A DNA stretch of 64,000 nt. Origin: Palaemon carinicauda. Taxonomy: Eukaryota > Arthropoda > Malacostraca > Decapoda > Palaemonidae. The notes under the pieces were generated by a model, which was given only the letters and a program-made list of their open reading frames with translations, searched no databases and was not told where the DNA came from. The stretch spans positions 32,088,972-32,152,971 of the forward strand of contig NC_090766.1 in NCBI RefSeq assembly GCF_036898095.1. Direction: 5' to 3'. Below are positions 35,987 through 45,323 of this stretch, one piece after another. The translations under genes and the position numbers were made by a program. Numbering within the stretch: position 1 is the first letter of the stretch; the number at the start of each line of letters is the position of its first letter.

Positions 35987-36274
35987 ACGAAAAAAAAAAA
36001 AAAAATTAATTTGACTAAACAGGAAAAATATTTTTTTTTTTTTTTTTTTTTTTACCTTAATACGAAAATAAGAAAGTAAACATGACCAACCAAAACACTT
36101 ACACTAAGACTACTTAACCTAACTGGACACCCCCACCAAAAAAAAAAAAAAAAACCAGGGAACTCCGGGATTGCACAAAAAAAAAAAAAAACAACCTTAG
36201 AATACATTAATAGCCTATACATCATCTGAAAAGAAAATAAAAAAAGAATCAGGAACGGCACAGCAGCCCACACT
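35987..36274 (-). other. 3' untranslated region of the Gmr1-type element, homopolymer-rich
   Basis: Between the pol stop and the polypurine tract. Holds several A or T homopolymer runs of about 15-23 bases (35990-36006, 36030-36053, 36137-36154, 36176-36191). No gene. Confidence 0.6.
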
Positions 36275-39073
36275 TCACATCCTAGAAAGTGCATCGGGGA
36301 TCTTGTTGTCCACTCCTTTTATATGCTGAAAGACCAGGTTATATTCCTGAAGGAGAAGTGCCCATCGCAGAATTCTTTGATTCGCTCCCTTCATCTTATT
36401 TATAAATACCAACGGGTTATGGTCCGTCAACACTTCAACCTGGAGAGAACTAGATAAGTAAATAGAAAAATGGGTTACGCTCTTCACCAGAGCCAAAGCT
36501 TCCTTCTCTATGGTGGAATACCTTCTTTCAGCCGGAAGTAACTTTTTACTGAAATAAGATACAGGGTGCATTTCCCCCTCATCATCTCTCTGAAACAGAA
36601 CTCCTCCAACACCCACGTCACTGGCATCCACCGCCAAAATAAAAGGTTTATTAAAATTGGGAGAGCTAAGAATTGGTTCCGAGACTAATACAGATTTCAA
36701 ATTAGAAAATGCTTTTTCACATTCTGTACTCCACAAAAACTTAGTGTTCTTTTTCAATAGATTAGTTAAAGGCTGGGCGATGTCAGCAAAATTCTTCAGG
36801 AACCTCCTGTAATACCCTAACATGCCAAGAACTTTGCGGACATCACGGACATTACGCGGCTGAGGAAGGTTGGCTATAACCTCAATATTAGCATGTTTAG
36901 GAGCAACCTTCCCCAAACCAACCTCATGACCCAGATATGTCACTACAGCCTTACCAAACTCACACTTATCGATGTTTACAACCAAACCAGCCTTTCGTAA
37001 AACCTGAAAGAGTTTTCTTAACCTTTCAACATGGGTTTTCCAGTCCTGACTATATACCACCAAGTCGTCAATATATATTTCGGTACCCTCCAGCCCGCAT
37101 ATCACTCTATTCATAAGGCGCTGGAACGTACAGGCTGCATTTTTCAAACCAAAAGGCATCACCTTACACTCATATAACCCATTGGGGGTGACAAATGCCG
37201 AAATCTCACGGGCCCTGTGAGACAATGGCACCTGCCAATAACCCTTCAATAAGTCTAATTTCGTTACAAATTTGGCATTACCTATTCGGTCTATTAAATC
37301 GTCAATCCGGGGAAGAGGGAAACTGTCACTCTTTGTTACCTGATTAACCCTACGGTAGTCAACACACATTCTATAATTACCATCAGGTTTCTTTACCAGA
37401 ACAATAGGAGAACTCCAAGGACTTGAACTGGGTTGAATAAGATTGTGGTCCAGCATATACTGTACCTCCTTCTCGACTACTTTGGCTTTTTCTGGGTTCA
37501 GGCGGTAAGGAGCCTGCTTTACTGGAAGAGCATCACCAACCTCAACATCATGTTCAAGCCATGAAGTAAGCCCTGGAGCCTCTCTAAACACTTCTGGAAA
37601 AGCCGTTATCAAACATAACAAATCTTTCTTCTGGGCTTCATCCAGATGTTCCAACAAAACATTTGCCTTATTAAAAATCTCAAACTTTGTTCTTAAATTC
37701 TCTACAGGTACATGGTCATCAACGTTATCATAAAATACAGTAGCTAGAGGACATGGCATTTCATAAACAATATTTAATGGACTTAGATTTCTACCTTCAT
37801 ATTTCTTTAACCTATTAATGTGAAAAATTCTACTCTTCCTAGTAGAACCTGGAGAATCTAATTCGTAGTTAAAGTCAGACACCTTTCTTATTACCTTCCA
37901 TGGACCTTTAAATCTGGGTTTCAGAAAACTATCAGGGTCCATATCTAAAACCAGAACCAGATCTCCAGATTCGAAAGAACGACTAACTGCTTTACGATCA
38001 TGGAATGCTTTCATACTAGCCTGGGAAGCTTCCAGATTACCTTTGGCAAACTTCCAGGCACCACTCAATTTATTTTTCAAATTAGATAAAAATATATTTA
38101 GATTTTGAATTTGTTTTCGTCCCCCAATCAACACTTCAAATAACACTTCTAAAAGACCTCGAACCTCATGACCATACACCAATCTGAAAGGAGAAACACC
38201 AGTCGATTCATTTGGGTGAGTTCTTATTGCAAATAACGCATAAGGTAGTTCCTTATCCCAACTACTCTCCCTTTCATAACAGTACTTGCCAATTATACTT
38301 TTTAAGGTTTGGTGGAGCCTTTCCACAACCCCTTGACTTTCAGGATGGTATGGGACACTGGTGATGTGCTGAATGGCCAGTTCAGCACACCTGTCCTTAA
38401 AGTACTTGGAAGTAAAGTTAGTACCACAATCTGATTGAATTGTACAAGGTAACCCATAACGACAAAAATATTCTACTAACTTTTCCCAGACAGCTTTTGA
38501 CGTTACTTTCCTAAGAGGGAAAACCTCTGGGAACCGAGAAGCCCTATCCATCACAGTTAATAAGTACATATATCCCGATTGAGTTCTAGGTAAAGGACCA
38601 ACAACATCAATGACAATCTCAGAAAATGGTTCACCAATTACAGGGATGGGTTTTAATGGAGCTTTTCGCAATACCTGATTAGGTTTACCCATGACCTGGC
38701 ACGTTACACAAGTTCGCAAGAACTGCTTAATACACCTTTTCATATTAGGCCACCAAAAAAGCTTGGTTAATCTCTTAAAAGTTTTTGTTACCCCAAAGTG
38801 TCCCGAGAAAGGATCCTCATGAGCTAACTGCAGCAATTCGTCTCTGAATTGTTTAGGTACCAAAATCTGCTTATGATACTCTGAGGATTCCATAAGAGCA
38901 GTACGGCTTAATCTACACAATAATCCTCTCTCCGATACAAAACATGGCTTAGAAATATCATCCCCCTCAGTTATTTCCACTTCAAATTCATCATGCTGAG
39001 CTTTTATAAAATCAGCCCTATTCCATGCTCTAACTACCTTACTACTACCACTACTTCCTACTGACGAGCCTTC
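36275..39073 (-). CDS. pol: Pol polyprotein: integrase - reverse transcriptase - RNase H
   Basis: Open frame of 901 codons from 38980, open further upstream to 39073. Counting from 38980: integrase zinc-binding H54, H61, C91, C94; catalytic D125, D184, E220 (D-35-E spacing); a GPW-type C-terminal module at 359-361. RT has motif A Asp576 and YIDD 636-639. RNase H has D785, E827, D853 and D896, ending DALSRM. All catalytic residues are present, so the enzyme set looks functional. Integrase precedes RT, the reverse of ordinary gypsy. The frame is +1 relative to protease, with only a 20-nt overlap (39054-39073), so a +1 frameshift, or a one-base lesion, must join them. No env follows. Confidence 0.92.
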   Translation of the reverse strand, partial: EGSSVGSSGSSKVVRAWNRADFIKAQHDEFEVEITEGDDISKPCFVSERGLLCRLSRTALMESSEYHKQILVPKQFRDELLQLAHEDPFSGHFGVTKTFKRLTKLFWWPNMKRCIKQFLRTCVTCQVMGKPNQVLRKAPLKPIPVIGEPFSEIVIDVVGPLPRTQSGYMYLLTVMDRASRFPEVFPLRKVTSKAVWEKLVEYFCRYGLPCTIQSDCGTNFTSKYFKDRCAELAIQHITSVPYHPESQGVVERLHQTLKSIIGKYCYERESSWDKELPYALFAIRTHPNESTGVSPFRLVYGHEVRGLLEVLFEVLIGGRKQIQNLNIFLSNLKNKLSGAWKFAKGNLEASQASMKAFHDRKAVSRSFESGDLVLVLDMDPDSFLKPRFKGPWKVIRKVSDFNYELDSPGSTRKSRIFHINRLKKYEGRNLSPLNIVYEMPCPLATVFYDNVDDHVPVENLRTKFEIFNKANVLLEHLDEAQKKDLLCLITAFPEVFREAPGLTSWLEHDVEVGDALPVKQAPYRLNPEKAKVVEKEVQYMLDHNLIQPSSSPWSSPIVLVKKPDGNYRMCVDYRRVNQVTKSDSFPLPRIDDLIDRIGNAKFVTKLDLLKGYWQVPLSHRAREISAFVTPNGLYECKVMPFGLKNAACTFQRLMNRVICGLEGTEIYIDDLVVYSQDWKTHVERLRKLFQVLRKAGLVVNIDKCEFGKAVVTYLGHEVGLGKVAPKHANIEVIANLPQPRNVRDVRKVLGMLGYYRRFLKNFADIAQPLTNLLKKNTKFLWSTECEKAFSNLKSVLVSEPILSSPNFNKPFILAVDASDVGVGGVLFQRDDEGEMHPVSYFSKKLLPAERRYSTIEKEALALVKSVTHFSIYLSSSLQVEVLTDHNPLVFINKMKGANQRILRWALLLQEYNLVFQHIKGVDNKIPDALSRM

Positions 39074-39518
39074 CTACTGCTACATCTACTTTAACAGGGT
39101 CTAAATGTAAATCCTCTCCGTCCATCAAGAGGTTACGCCCTTTCCTCTGGGAGCGAGTAGTTACAGCAATGGGTAATTTATTTAAAGTTAAAATGGGAAA
39201 CAATTCTTGTCCCTCCACATTACACAAGTCATTTCCTAGGATACCATCTATCCCAGGTATAGGTAGTTTATCAACAATGGCCAGATTAATATTCTTTACG
39301 ACACCCAATATGTCAATCTCTCCTTCAACCACAGGAGCCGACACAACAGTGTCCGGAAAACCACTTAAAATAATATAGTTAGCGATCTTCACGTTAAGAG
39401 GTAACCTACTTCTTAACAATAAAGATCGAGCAGCACCTGTATCCCTCAAAAATTTTATATTTATAACTTCCTTCTCAAATCTCAGCTTACCTGGCCAAAT
39501 ATACTTATTAAATGACAG
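39051..39518 (-). CDS. pro: Retroviral-type aspartic protease
   Basis: Continues in the gag frame after its TGA. The active-site triad appears as FLRDTGAARS (LRDTGA), followed by a flap region and the hydrophobic PGIDGILGNDL motif that corresponds to the conserved ILGxD/L block near the C-terminus. It cleaves the Gag and Pol polyproteins. No ATG start is needed if the gag UGA is read through, and none is well placed. It stops at TAG 39051-39053. Confidence 0.8.
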   Translation of the reverse strand: MSFNKYIWPGKLRFEKEVINIKFLRDTGAARSLLLRSRLPLNVKIANYIILSGFPDTVVSAPVVEGEIDILGVVKNINLAIVDKLPIPGIDGILGNDLCNVEGQELFPILTLNKLPIAVTTRSQRKGRNLLMDGEDLHLDPVKVDVAVGRLVSRK

Positions 39519-41051
39519 TCACATGGGGGAATCATTCTCTTTATTACCTTTGTTACCATTTTCTTCATTCTCTACAGATTGTTGAGAAGCCTTAACATTA
39601 TTCACCACAGCAATAGGAGTAGTAGTCTGCCTCTGTAAATACCTCTGACGAGCAAAACAATTAGCTTGGATATGTCCTGTCTTATTACACCAGTAACAGG
39701 TTCTACTTCCCACACCACTTGTTATAGTACGACTGGGATGAGCATTATTAGTTTTTGCAGAATTCCTATCTACAAAATTACCACTAGGATTACTGTTTGG
39801 TTGATTTTTGACCTGAAAATTGGAATTTGCTTTAGAGTTAGAGTAAGCCTGGAAATTAGAATTATTTTGGTAAGCCTGGAAATTAGAATTATTTTGGTTA
39901 ACAAACACTTTCTTTTTACTCTCCCAGTTACCCTTGACCACAGGGAAATTACCCCTGACGTTCTCAGTACCAACCTTATGGGTCAATATATACTCATCAC
40001 TCAACTGAGCAATTCTGGGAAAAGAAGTCACTTTCAAGTCTTCTAAATGAACTCTTAAATCTTTAGCACACGATTTTTTAAAATCTTCAATCAATATCAA
40101 CTCTTTCAAAGCCGCCAAAGTAGTTACTTGGCGACTCTTGAGCCAATCATCAAAATGCTCCTGCTTTACACGAGCAAACTCCACATAAGTCATGTTCGGG
40201 GTTTTGTTAAAATTCCTAAACCTCTGCCTGTAGGCCTCGGGAACCAAATCATAAGCTTTTAATATCAAAGCTTTCACTTTCTCATAATCCCGAGATACTT
40301 GCTCCTCTATGGCATTATAAACCTTCTGAGCCTTGCCCAGTAAGCGACATTGAATCAACACTGTCCAGACCTCCCTAGGCCAAGACAACCTAGAAGCAAC
40401 CCTTTCGAAAGCCTTAAAGAATTCAGGCACATTCTCCTCAGTAAAACAAGGTACAAGTTTTAGAGCATCCCCAAAGCTAAACTTTTCCCCAATATCTTCA
40501 TGGATGTGGGTACTCTCACACTTCTTACCTTGCTGGATCTTGGCCAGCTCTAACTGCATGCTAAGCATCGTTCTCTCATGAGCTCTGATTCTCTCAAACT
40601 CCTCGAACTCTAACTTCTTTAGTTCCAACATGTTCTGGAAATCCTTAACTAGTGGCTTATTTTCTCCTTTGACCGAACGAGTAGGAACAGCTGGAGACAC
40701 CTTATCAGTACGAGGAACCCCCTCAGTCTGACTTTTACCATCAGGCAGACTGCCATACCCTTCAAAAATCAGTCCACATTGAGACGGATCCTGAAAAAGA
40801 CTCAATCCCGGAGCCCCTTCTACATCAGACTCACTCATGCTTCCACTAGTTAATTCATCAGCAGTTTGTTTAAGTTCACACAGCCTATTCTTTACCAAAT
40901 TATATACGTCCATTTTCAATTCCCTATTTGTCAAAGAAATGCCTAACGACCTAGCACAAGCTTTCAAGTTTCCTTTAGTTAGAGCACTCAAACACCTAAT
41001 ACAATTCTCATTAGCCAAAAATTCGGCAGGGTTAAACTCTACATCAGACAT
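39519..41051 (-). CDS. gag: Gag polyprotein with CCHC knuckle
   Basis: About 510 residues from ATG 41051. I prefer this start over the longer frame beginning at 41090 because the extra 13 residues are a hydrophobic stretch unlike a Gag start. The middle region is helical and charged (capsid-like: FSFGDALKLVPCFTEENVPE, then RLSWPREVWTVLIQ), followed by an Asn-rich linker with short repeats (QNNSNFQAY twice) and a zinc knuckle CYWCNKTGHIQANC (C-x2-C-x4-H-x4-C) near residue 455. It ends with TGA at 39519-39521, after which the same frame stays open into protease. Confidence 0.88.
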   Translation of the reverse strand: MSDVEFNPAEFLANENCIRCLSALTKGNLKACARSLGISLTNRELKMDVYNLVKNRLCELKQTADELTSGSMSESDVEGAPGLSLFQDPSQCGLIFEGYGSLPDGKSQTEGVPRTDKVSPAVPTRSVKGENKPLVKDFQNMLELKKLEFEEFERIRAHERTMLSMQLELAKIQQGKKCESTHIHEDIGEKFSFGDALKLVPCFTEENVPEFFKAFERVASRLSWPREVWTVLIQCRLLGKAQKVYNAIEEQVSRDYEKVKALILKAYDLVPEAYRQRFRNFNKTPNMTYVEFARVKQEHFDDWLKSRQVTTLAALKELILIEDFKKSCAKDLRVHLEDLKVTSFPRIAQLSDEYILTHKVGTENVRGNFPVVKGNWESKKKVFVNQNNSNFQAYQNNSNFQAYSNSKANSNFQVKNQPNSNPSGNFVDRNSAKTNNAHPSRTITSGVGSRTCYWCNKTGHIQANCFARQRYLQRQTTTPIAVVNNVKASQQSVENEENGNKGNKENDSPM

Positions 41052-41160
41052 AATGAAAAGGAAAAGAAGGAAGGTGGTGAAGCACAACAAAAATAAATAC
41101 TGAAAAATCTCACCCAGAGCACAGTCTGGTAACTCGCACCACCGATTGAGTTTGTCCTGG

Positions 41161-41178
41161 ATCCTGTCACGGTCGCCA
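41161..41178 (+). other. Primer binding site of the Gmr1-type element
   Basis: Five bases inside the 5' LTR. The plus strand reads ATCCTGTCACGGTCGCCA, i.e. a tRNA 3' end including CCA. From memory it matches the 3' end of arthropod tRNA-Arg(UCG). The element-sense strand is its complement, starting TGGCGACCG. Which tRNA is used needs checking. Confidence 0.65.
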
Positions 41179-41183
41179 AAATA

Positions 41184-41706
41184 TGTTACGAACTCCCTCT
41201 AGAAGGAAGCCATAACGGGTTCTTTTAACTTATTCACCAATCCAGTGAAAAAAACTCAAATCAGTAGGAACGAGGAAAACCAGAAAGACACAAGGGCAAA
41301 AATTTCACAATATTTATTACAACAATAAGGTACTAACACTGATGGCCCACAAAAAGTAATAAATTGATTAAGTACAATATGCCATCGATTAACTCAATGA
41401 GTCACCTAATGCTAAAACTAAACCCTACTCATAGTGAGGAAATCAAATCTTTAATGTTAAGGTACCCAAAAGCCTTTACCCACCACGCTAACCTATTACT
41501 AAACAGAAAGGAAAGAAGTGGAAGAACATACAAAAAGAAACAATAATCCTACCTATATCACAATCTAAACCTTAATATTAAAGTACATAATCTTACAACA
41601 CTCATATTAAACCTTCATCAGCTTTGACAATAGTTAAAGGCACAAATATATTGGTCCTATGACACAGACCGGTACTAATATAGACGAGTCCATCTGCTGC
41701 TCAAAA
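41184..41706 (-). repeat. 5' LTR of the Gmr1-type element, part 1
   Basis: Matches 34691-35215 with two substitutions seen (aatggg/aacggg and gacaaa/gaaaaa). It is cut at gctcaaaaa by DIRS copy F. Confidence 0.92.
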
Positions 41707-41707
41707 A

Positions 41708-42025
41708 AGGGATTTTGACGAAGGAAAAATCTATTTCTGGGGAGAGACCTGTGGCGCCCGGCGAAAAGTCCTTCTTGTATACCTTTTCTGATAAAAACCT
41801 TCCAATTATACCAGAGAAAGATAAAAGCATGGAATGCTGAGGTTACAACCCTCGCGCGAGCACCTTTTGGGTGTCGTGTATAAAGCAAAGGCGCGTGAAA
41901 TCCACTATTCACAGGTTGTCTTCCATTTAGTTAATTCCTTCGCCAAAGGGATGGGCTGATACTGAGGCCCTAGACACATCCCCATCGCCGCACCACCCAC
42001 GCCACGACGCGAGCGCCATCTGAAC
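41708..42025 (+). repeat. Left (3') terminal repeat of copy F
   Basis: 41808-42025 is the reverse complement of 49329-49546 (taccagagaaagataaaagc, ctcgcgcgagcaccttttgg and cgccaaagggatgggc blocks). The outer 100 bases (41708-41807) have no partner at the right end. Confidence 0.85.
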
Positions 42026-42089
42026 AACATCCTTCTGTATTGCCCATGATGGCTTGGAAAGGAAAGGGTGGGATCGTGTAAAATAAGGG

Positions 42090-42195
42090 GAAGGGTTTCG
42101 CCGGGCGCCACAGGTCTCTCCCCAGAAATAGATTTTTCCTTCGTCAAAATCCCTTTTCTGGGTCGAACCTGTGGCGCCGGGCGAAAATGTACCAG
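42090..42195. repeat. Internal complementary region (ICR) of copy F
   Basis: Its first 58 bases or so are a perfect inverted match to the left terminus (41709-41766). They run on into ttttctgggtcgaacctgtg, which should match the now missing 5' terminus. This is the DIRS signature for joining the ends in a circle. Confidence 0.82.
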
Positions 42196-42566
42196 AGAAT
42201 GCCTTCCAAGCCCAACAATAACTACTAATTTAATAAGGGGAGAGAAACAACACCATGTAAAGAAAATCATATATAATTCAGGTAAGTAGGCATAAAATAT
42301 AAACTAGCCACAGGGCATAGTGAGAGTAAGGATAAACAAACATTATAACAAGGAAACCTCTGAGTATCAGAGGAAAACATGCAACAAAACTGACATGGCT
42401 AAGAATATCCCAACTTAATAACAAGGGAAAACAATAATAGTTACAATCATATTAACCTAATATGTAATACACTTAGGGCTAACGAACCACCAAGGAAGCG
42501 GCGTCGTGGTGCGAGTGGCGGGTAGGAAGAAGAAGAGAAGAGATGGATGAAAGGAAGAACAAAAGA
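42196..42566 (-). other. 3' UTR of copy F
   Basis: AT-rich sequence between the ICR and the recombinase stop. No gene seen. Confidence 0.6.
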
Positions 42567-45323
42567 TCAATGGGGAGAGATAAGGCTCCCAGCTGCAACC
42601 GTTGGATATTTAAGAGCCTGTACGTTCTTTAGATAGTGGCGTTTGAAGACCATAGGAGATTTCCAACCCGTGTACTTCTTAAGGTTATCAAAGTCCATAT
42701 TCTGGAAATAGTTGATGGAGGTAGCTATCGATCGGATATCATGAGCATGGGGAAATGATCCCGGATTGGCTTGTTTAATGAAGTATAGGATCTGTTGCCT
42801 AATGCCACGTATGGAAATGGTACCTCCTTGTTCTCTGATAAACAAGGGGCCAGACGATCGGGTAGCAGTCCTGGCTAAAAATGCCCTGAGAGTGGTGACC
42901 GGACATAGAGAAGTATCTTGGAGAAGAGGAATAATCTTCCAAGGGGACCACCTATTTTGGGGGTCCTCGTTCTTAGCTAGGAACGCCCTGTCTGGTGAAA
43001 GAAGTACCTCACCTGAAGGGAGGAAATCCATGTTCTCTGAGTTTCGTGAGAGAGCTGCTAGTTCTGAGATTCTGGAACCCGAGGCCAAAGCTGTTAGAAA
43101 TAAAGTCTTCCTAAGAAGAGTGATATAAGAGCAGGATTCGTTGTCCGTGTCGGAGGCCAGTTTGAGGACATCATTTAGAGACCAAGAGACCTTTTGAGGA
43201 CGGACCGAAGGTCGAAGCCTAGCACATGCTTTTGGAATAGATGAGAAATAAGACTCCGCCAGGTTAATGTTAAACCCAACCAGGAAGACTTTCCTCAGAG
43301 CTGACTTAATGGTGGTTATAGTGCTAGCTGCTAGGCCTTTGTCAAAAATGGACCTAAAGAAGGAGATGGCTAAATTAGGAGTCATAACCGAATGGTCTGA
43401 AGTCCTTAAGAAATCCGCTAGTTTCTTAACCGCCGAATCATATTGGCGAATCGTTGAGTCCCTTTTGTCTGATTCTATAAAGAGGACATTATCTGGGTCG
43501 ATGTTTGCGTCCATACGTGCCGCAAACTTCATGAAATCCACAAAGTTAGGGTTTTGGCTATCCTTGAGGAATCTGACACAGTCCGTGTTTGGACCACCTG
43601 GGTCAGTTTGGGGAATGGGATCCGGAAGGGACGGAGTTTCAACTCGAGGAGGAGAGGAAACCAACTGCTCTTTGGCCAGTGAGGTGCCACTAAAGCTACT
43701 ACCCCGTTGAAGGAGCGGAGTTTGTGCAAGACTTTCAGTAGAAGATTCACTGGAGGGAATAAGAAGATCTTCTGCCAATGGTTCCAATCCAGGGTTAATG
43801 CGTCCATGGCATAAGCCTGAGGGTCCAGGTTCGGTGTCACATAACACGGGAGTTTGTGATTGAGTCGGGTCGCGAATAGATCTACCTGGAGACCTGGAAC
43901 CAGCCTGAGTATCCACCGGAAGGAGTGCATGTCCAGGGACCATTCCGATTCCAGTGGGCTCGTCCTGGATAATGCGTCTGCTATCACATTCTGGACTCCT
44001 GCTAGGTGAGTTGCTGACAGGAACCAGTCTTTGTCGGCTGCCAAGGTGAAGATAGTGACCAGGATCTGATTCAGGTTGGGTGATTTGGACCCCCCTCTGT
44101 TGAGGCAGTGGACTACGGCCGTGCTGTCTGAGACTACTCTGATGTGGGTCGACTTCGGAGGGGAGATTCTCTTCAGGGTCAAGAACACCGCCATGGCTTC
44201 GAGAACATTGATATGGAACTGTCTCATGGCGGGTGACCAAGAGCCCTGACACATCTGATGTTGGGAGTAACCCCCCCAACCACTCAGAGACGCGTCGGTA
44301 TGAATTGTCACTTGTGGAGAGGGGAACTGTAGAGGAACCGACTTGGAGAGGTTCCTCCGATCGGACCATGGTTGTAGTCTCATTTTCAAGACAGAGGGGA
44401 TCTTCGAGGTCTTGTCTCTTAAAGGTATTGACGCCCTCTTTCTCCAAACTCGATTGATGTCTTTGAGTTTGGCTTTTAATAGGAGATCGGTTAGTGAGGC
44501 AAACTGGAGTAGGCCGAGGACTCGTTCTAAAGCTCTTCTGGACACCTGTTTGTGTTTGAGAAAGTTCCTGACCTTGGAAGCTATCTCCCTCACCTTCTTG
44601 GGAGGAAGGGAGAGCTTGTGCTTTGAGAGGTCCCAACGGATGCCTAACCATTCGAAGAGGCTTGATGGTTGTAGGCGGGACTTCCGGAGGTTGACTTGGA
44701 AGCCCAGTTTGGCGAGAAAATGGAGTACCTTCGACGTAGCTCTTTTGCATTCCTGGTGCGACTGGGCCCAAATGAGCCAATCGTCCAGATAGGCGACGAT
44801 TTGTATCCCTTGGTGTCTGAGTTGCTCGAGCACCGTCTCCCCCAGTTTCGTGAATACCCTGGGGGCAATGCTGAGACCGAAGGGCATGACTTTGAATGCG
44901 AAGGCTCTCTTGCCGAGACGGAAGCCTAGATAAGGAGAGAAGTTTCGAGCTACTGGGACATGATAATAGGCGTCGGTAAGATCGATAGAGGTGGTGACGG
45001 CCCCACGGGGAAGTAAGGTCCGTACCTGTGAGATAGTCAGCATACGGAACTTGTCGCAAAGGATGTAAGAGTTGAGCTTCGACAAGTCCAGAACTACCCT
45101 CAACGCCGACGAGTCTTTCTTCGGGACTGTAAACAGGCGGCCTTGGAACTTCAGGGGTCGAACCCGCTTGATTGCTCTCTTCTCGAGTAACTCCGCAGTG
45201 TACTCTTCCAGGATGGGAGTGGGTCTCTGGAAGAAGGTCACCGGTGGAGGAGGGGATCCCTGTGACCATTTCCAACCCAAGCCCCTTGATATTATGCTGT
45301 GAGCCCATGGACTGAAGGTCCAA
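42567..45323 (-). CDS. YR: DIRS tyrosine recombinase, with long N-terminal frame overlapping RT
   Basis: The enzyme proper occupies the last 370 or so residues (from about 43680): a SAM-like DNA-binding half (DSTIRQYDSAVKKLADFL, LAASTITTIKSAL), then the catalytic Arg in SGSRISEL, His-x-x-Arg as HDIR, the Trp in YTGWKSP and the Tyr nucleophile in KRHYLKN. All catalytic positions are present. The same frame is open upstream to 45323, lying -1 relative to RT and spanning nearly all of it. This 540-residue extension is Ser/Pro/Arg-rich and matches no family I know. It may be translated, or may be a by-product of overlapping constraint. I therefore trust 42567-43680 and leave the true start open. 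Confidence 0.85.
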   Translation of the reverse strand: MDLQSMGSQHNIKGLGLEMVTGIPSSTGDLLPETHSHPGRVHCGVTREESNQAGSTPEVPRPPVYSPEERLVGVEGSSGLVEAQLLHPLRQVPYADYLTGTDLTSPWGRHHLYRSYRRLLSCPSSSKLLSLSRLPSRQESLRIQSHALRSQHCPQGIHETGGDGARATQTPRDTNRRLSGRLAHLGPVAPGMQKSYVEGTPFSRQTGLPSQPPEVPPTTIKPLRMVRHPLGPLKAQALPSSQEGEGDSFQGQELSQTQTGVQKSFRTSPRPTPVCLTNRSPIKSQTQRHQSSLEKEGVNTFKRQDLEDPLCLENETTTMVRSEEPLQVGSSTVPLSTSDNSYRRVSEWLGGLLPTSDVSGLLVTRHETVPYQCSRSHGGVLDPEENLPSEVDPHQSSLRQHGRSPLPQQRGVQITQPESDPGHYLHLGSRQRLVPVSNSPSRSPECDSRRIIQDEPTGIGMVPGHALLPVDTQAGSRSPGRSIRDPTQSQTPVLCDTEPGPSGLCHGRINPGLEPLAEDLLIPSSESSTESLAQTPLLQRGSSFSGTSLAKEQLVSSPPRVETPSLPDPIPQTDPGGPNTDCVRFLKDSQNPNFVDFMKFAARMDANIDPDNVLFIESDKRDSTIRQYDSAVKKLADFLRTSDHSVMTPNLAISFFRSIFDKGLAASTITTIKSALRKVFLVGFNINLAESYFSSIPKACARLRPSVRPQKVSWSLNDVLKLASDTDNESCSYITLLRKTLFLTALASGSRISELAALSRNSENMDFLPSGEVLLSPDRAFLAKNEDPQNRWSPWKIIPLLQDTSLCPVTTLRAFLARTATRSSGPLFIREQGGTISIRGIRQQILYFIKQANPGSFPHAHDIRSIATSINYFQNMDFDNLKKYTGWKSPMVFKRHYLKNVQALKYPTVAAGSLISPH

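Noticed and set aside
35987..36274. Possible env gene downstream of gypsy pol
   Set aside because: Only 290 bases of homopolymer-rich DNA before the LTR; no room and no membrane protein signature.
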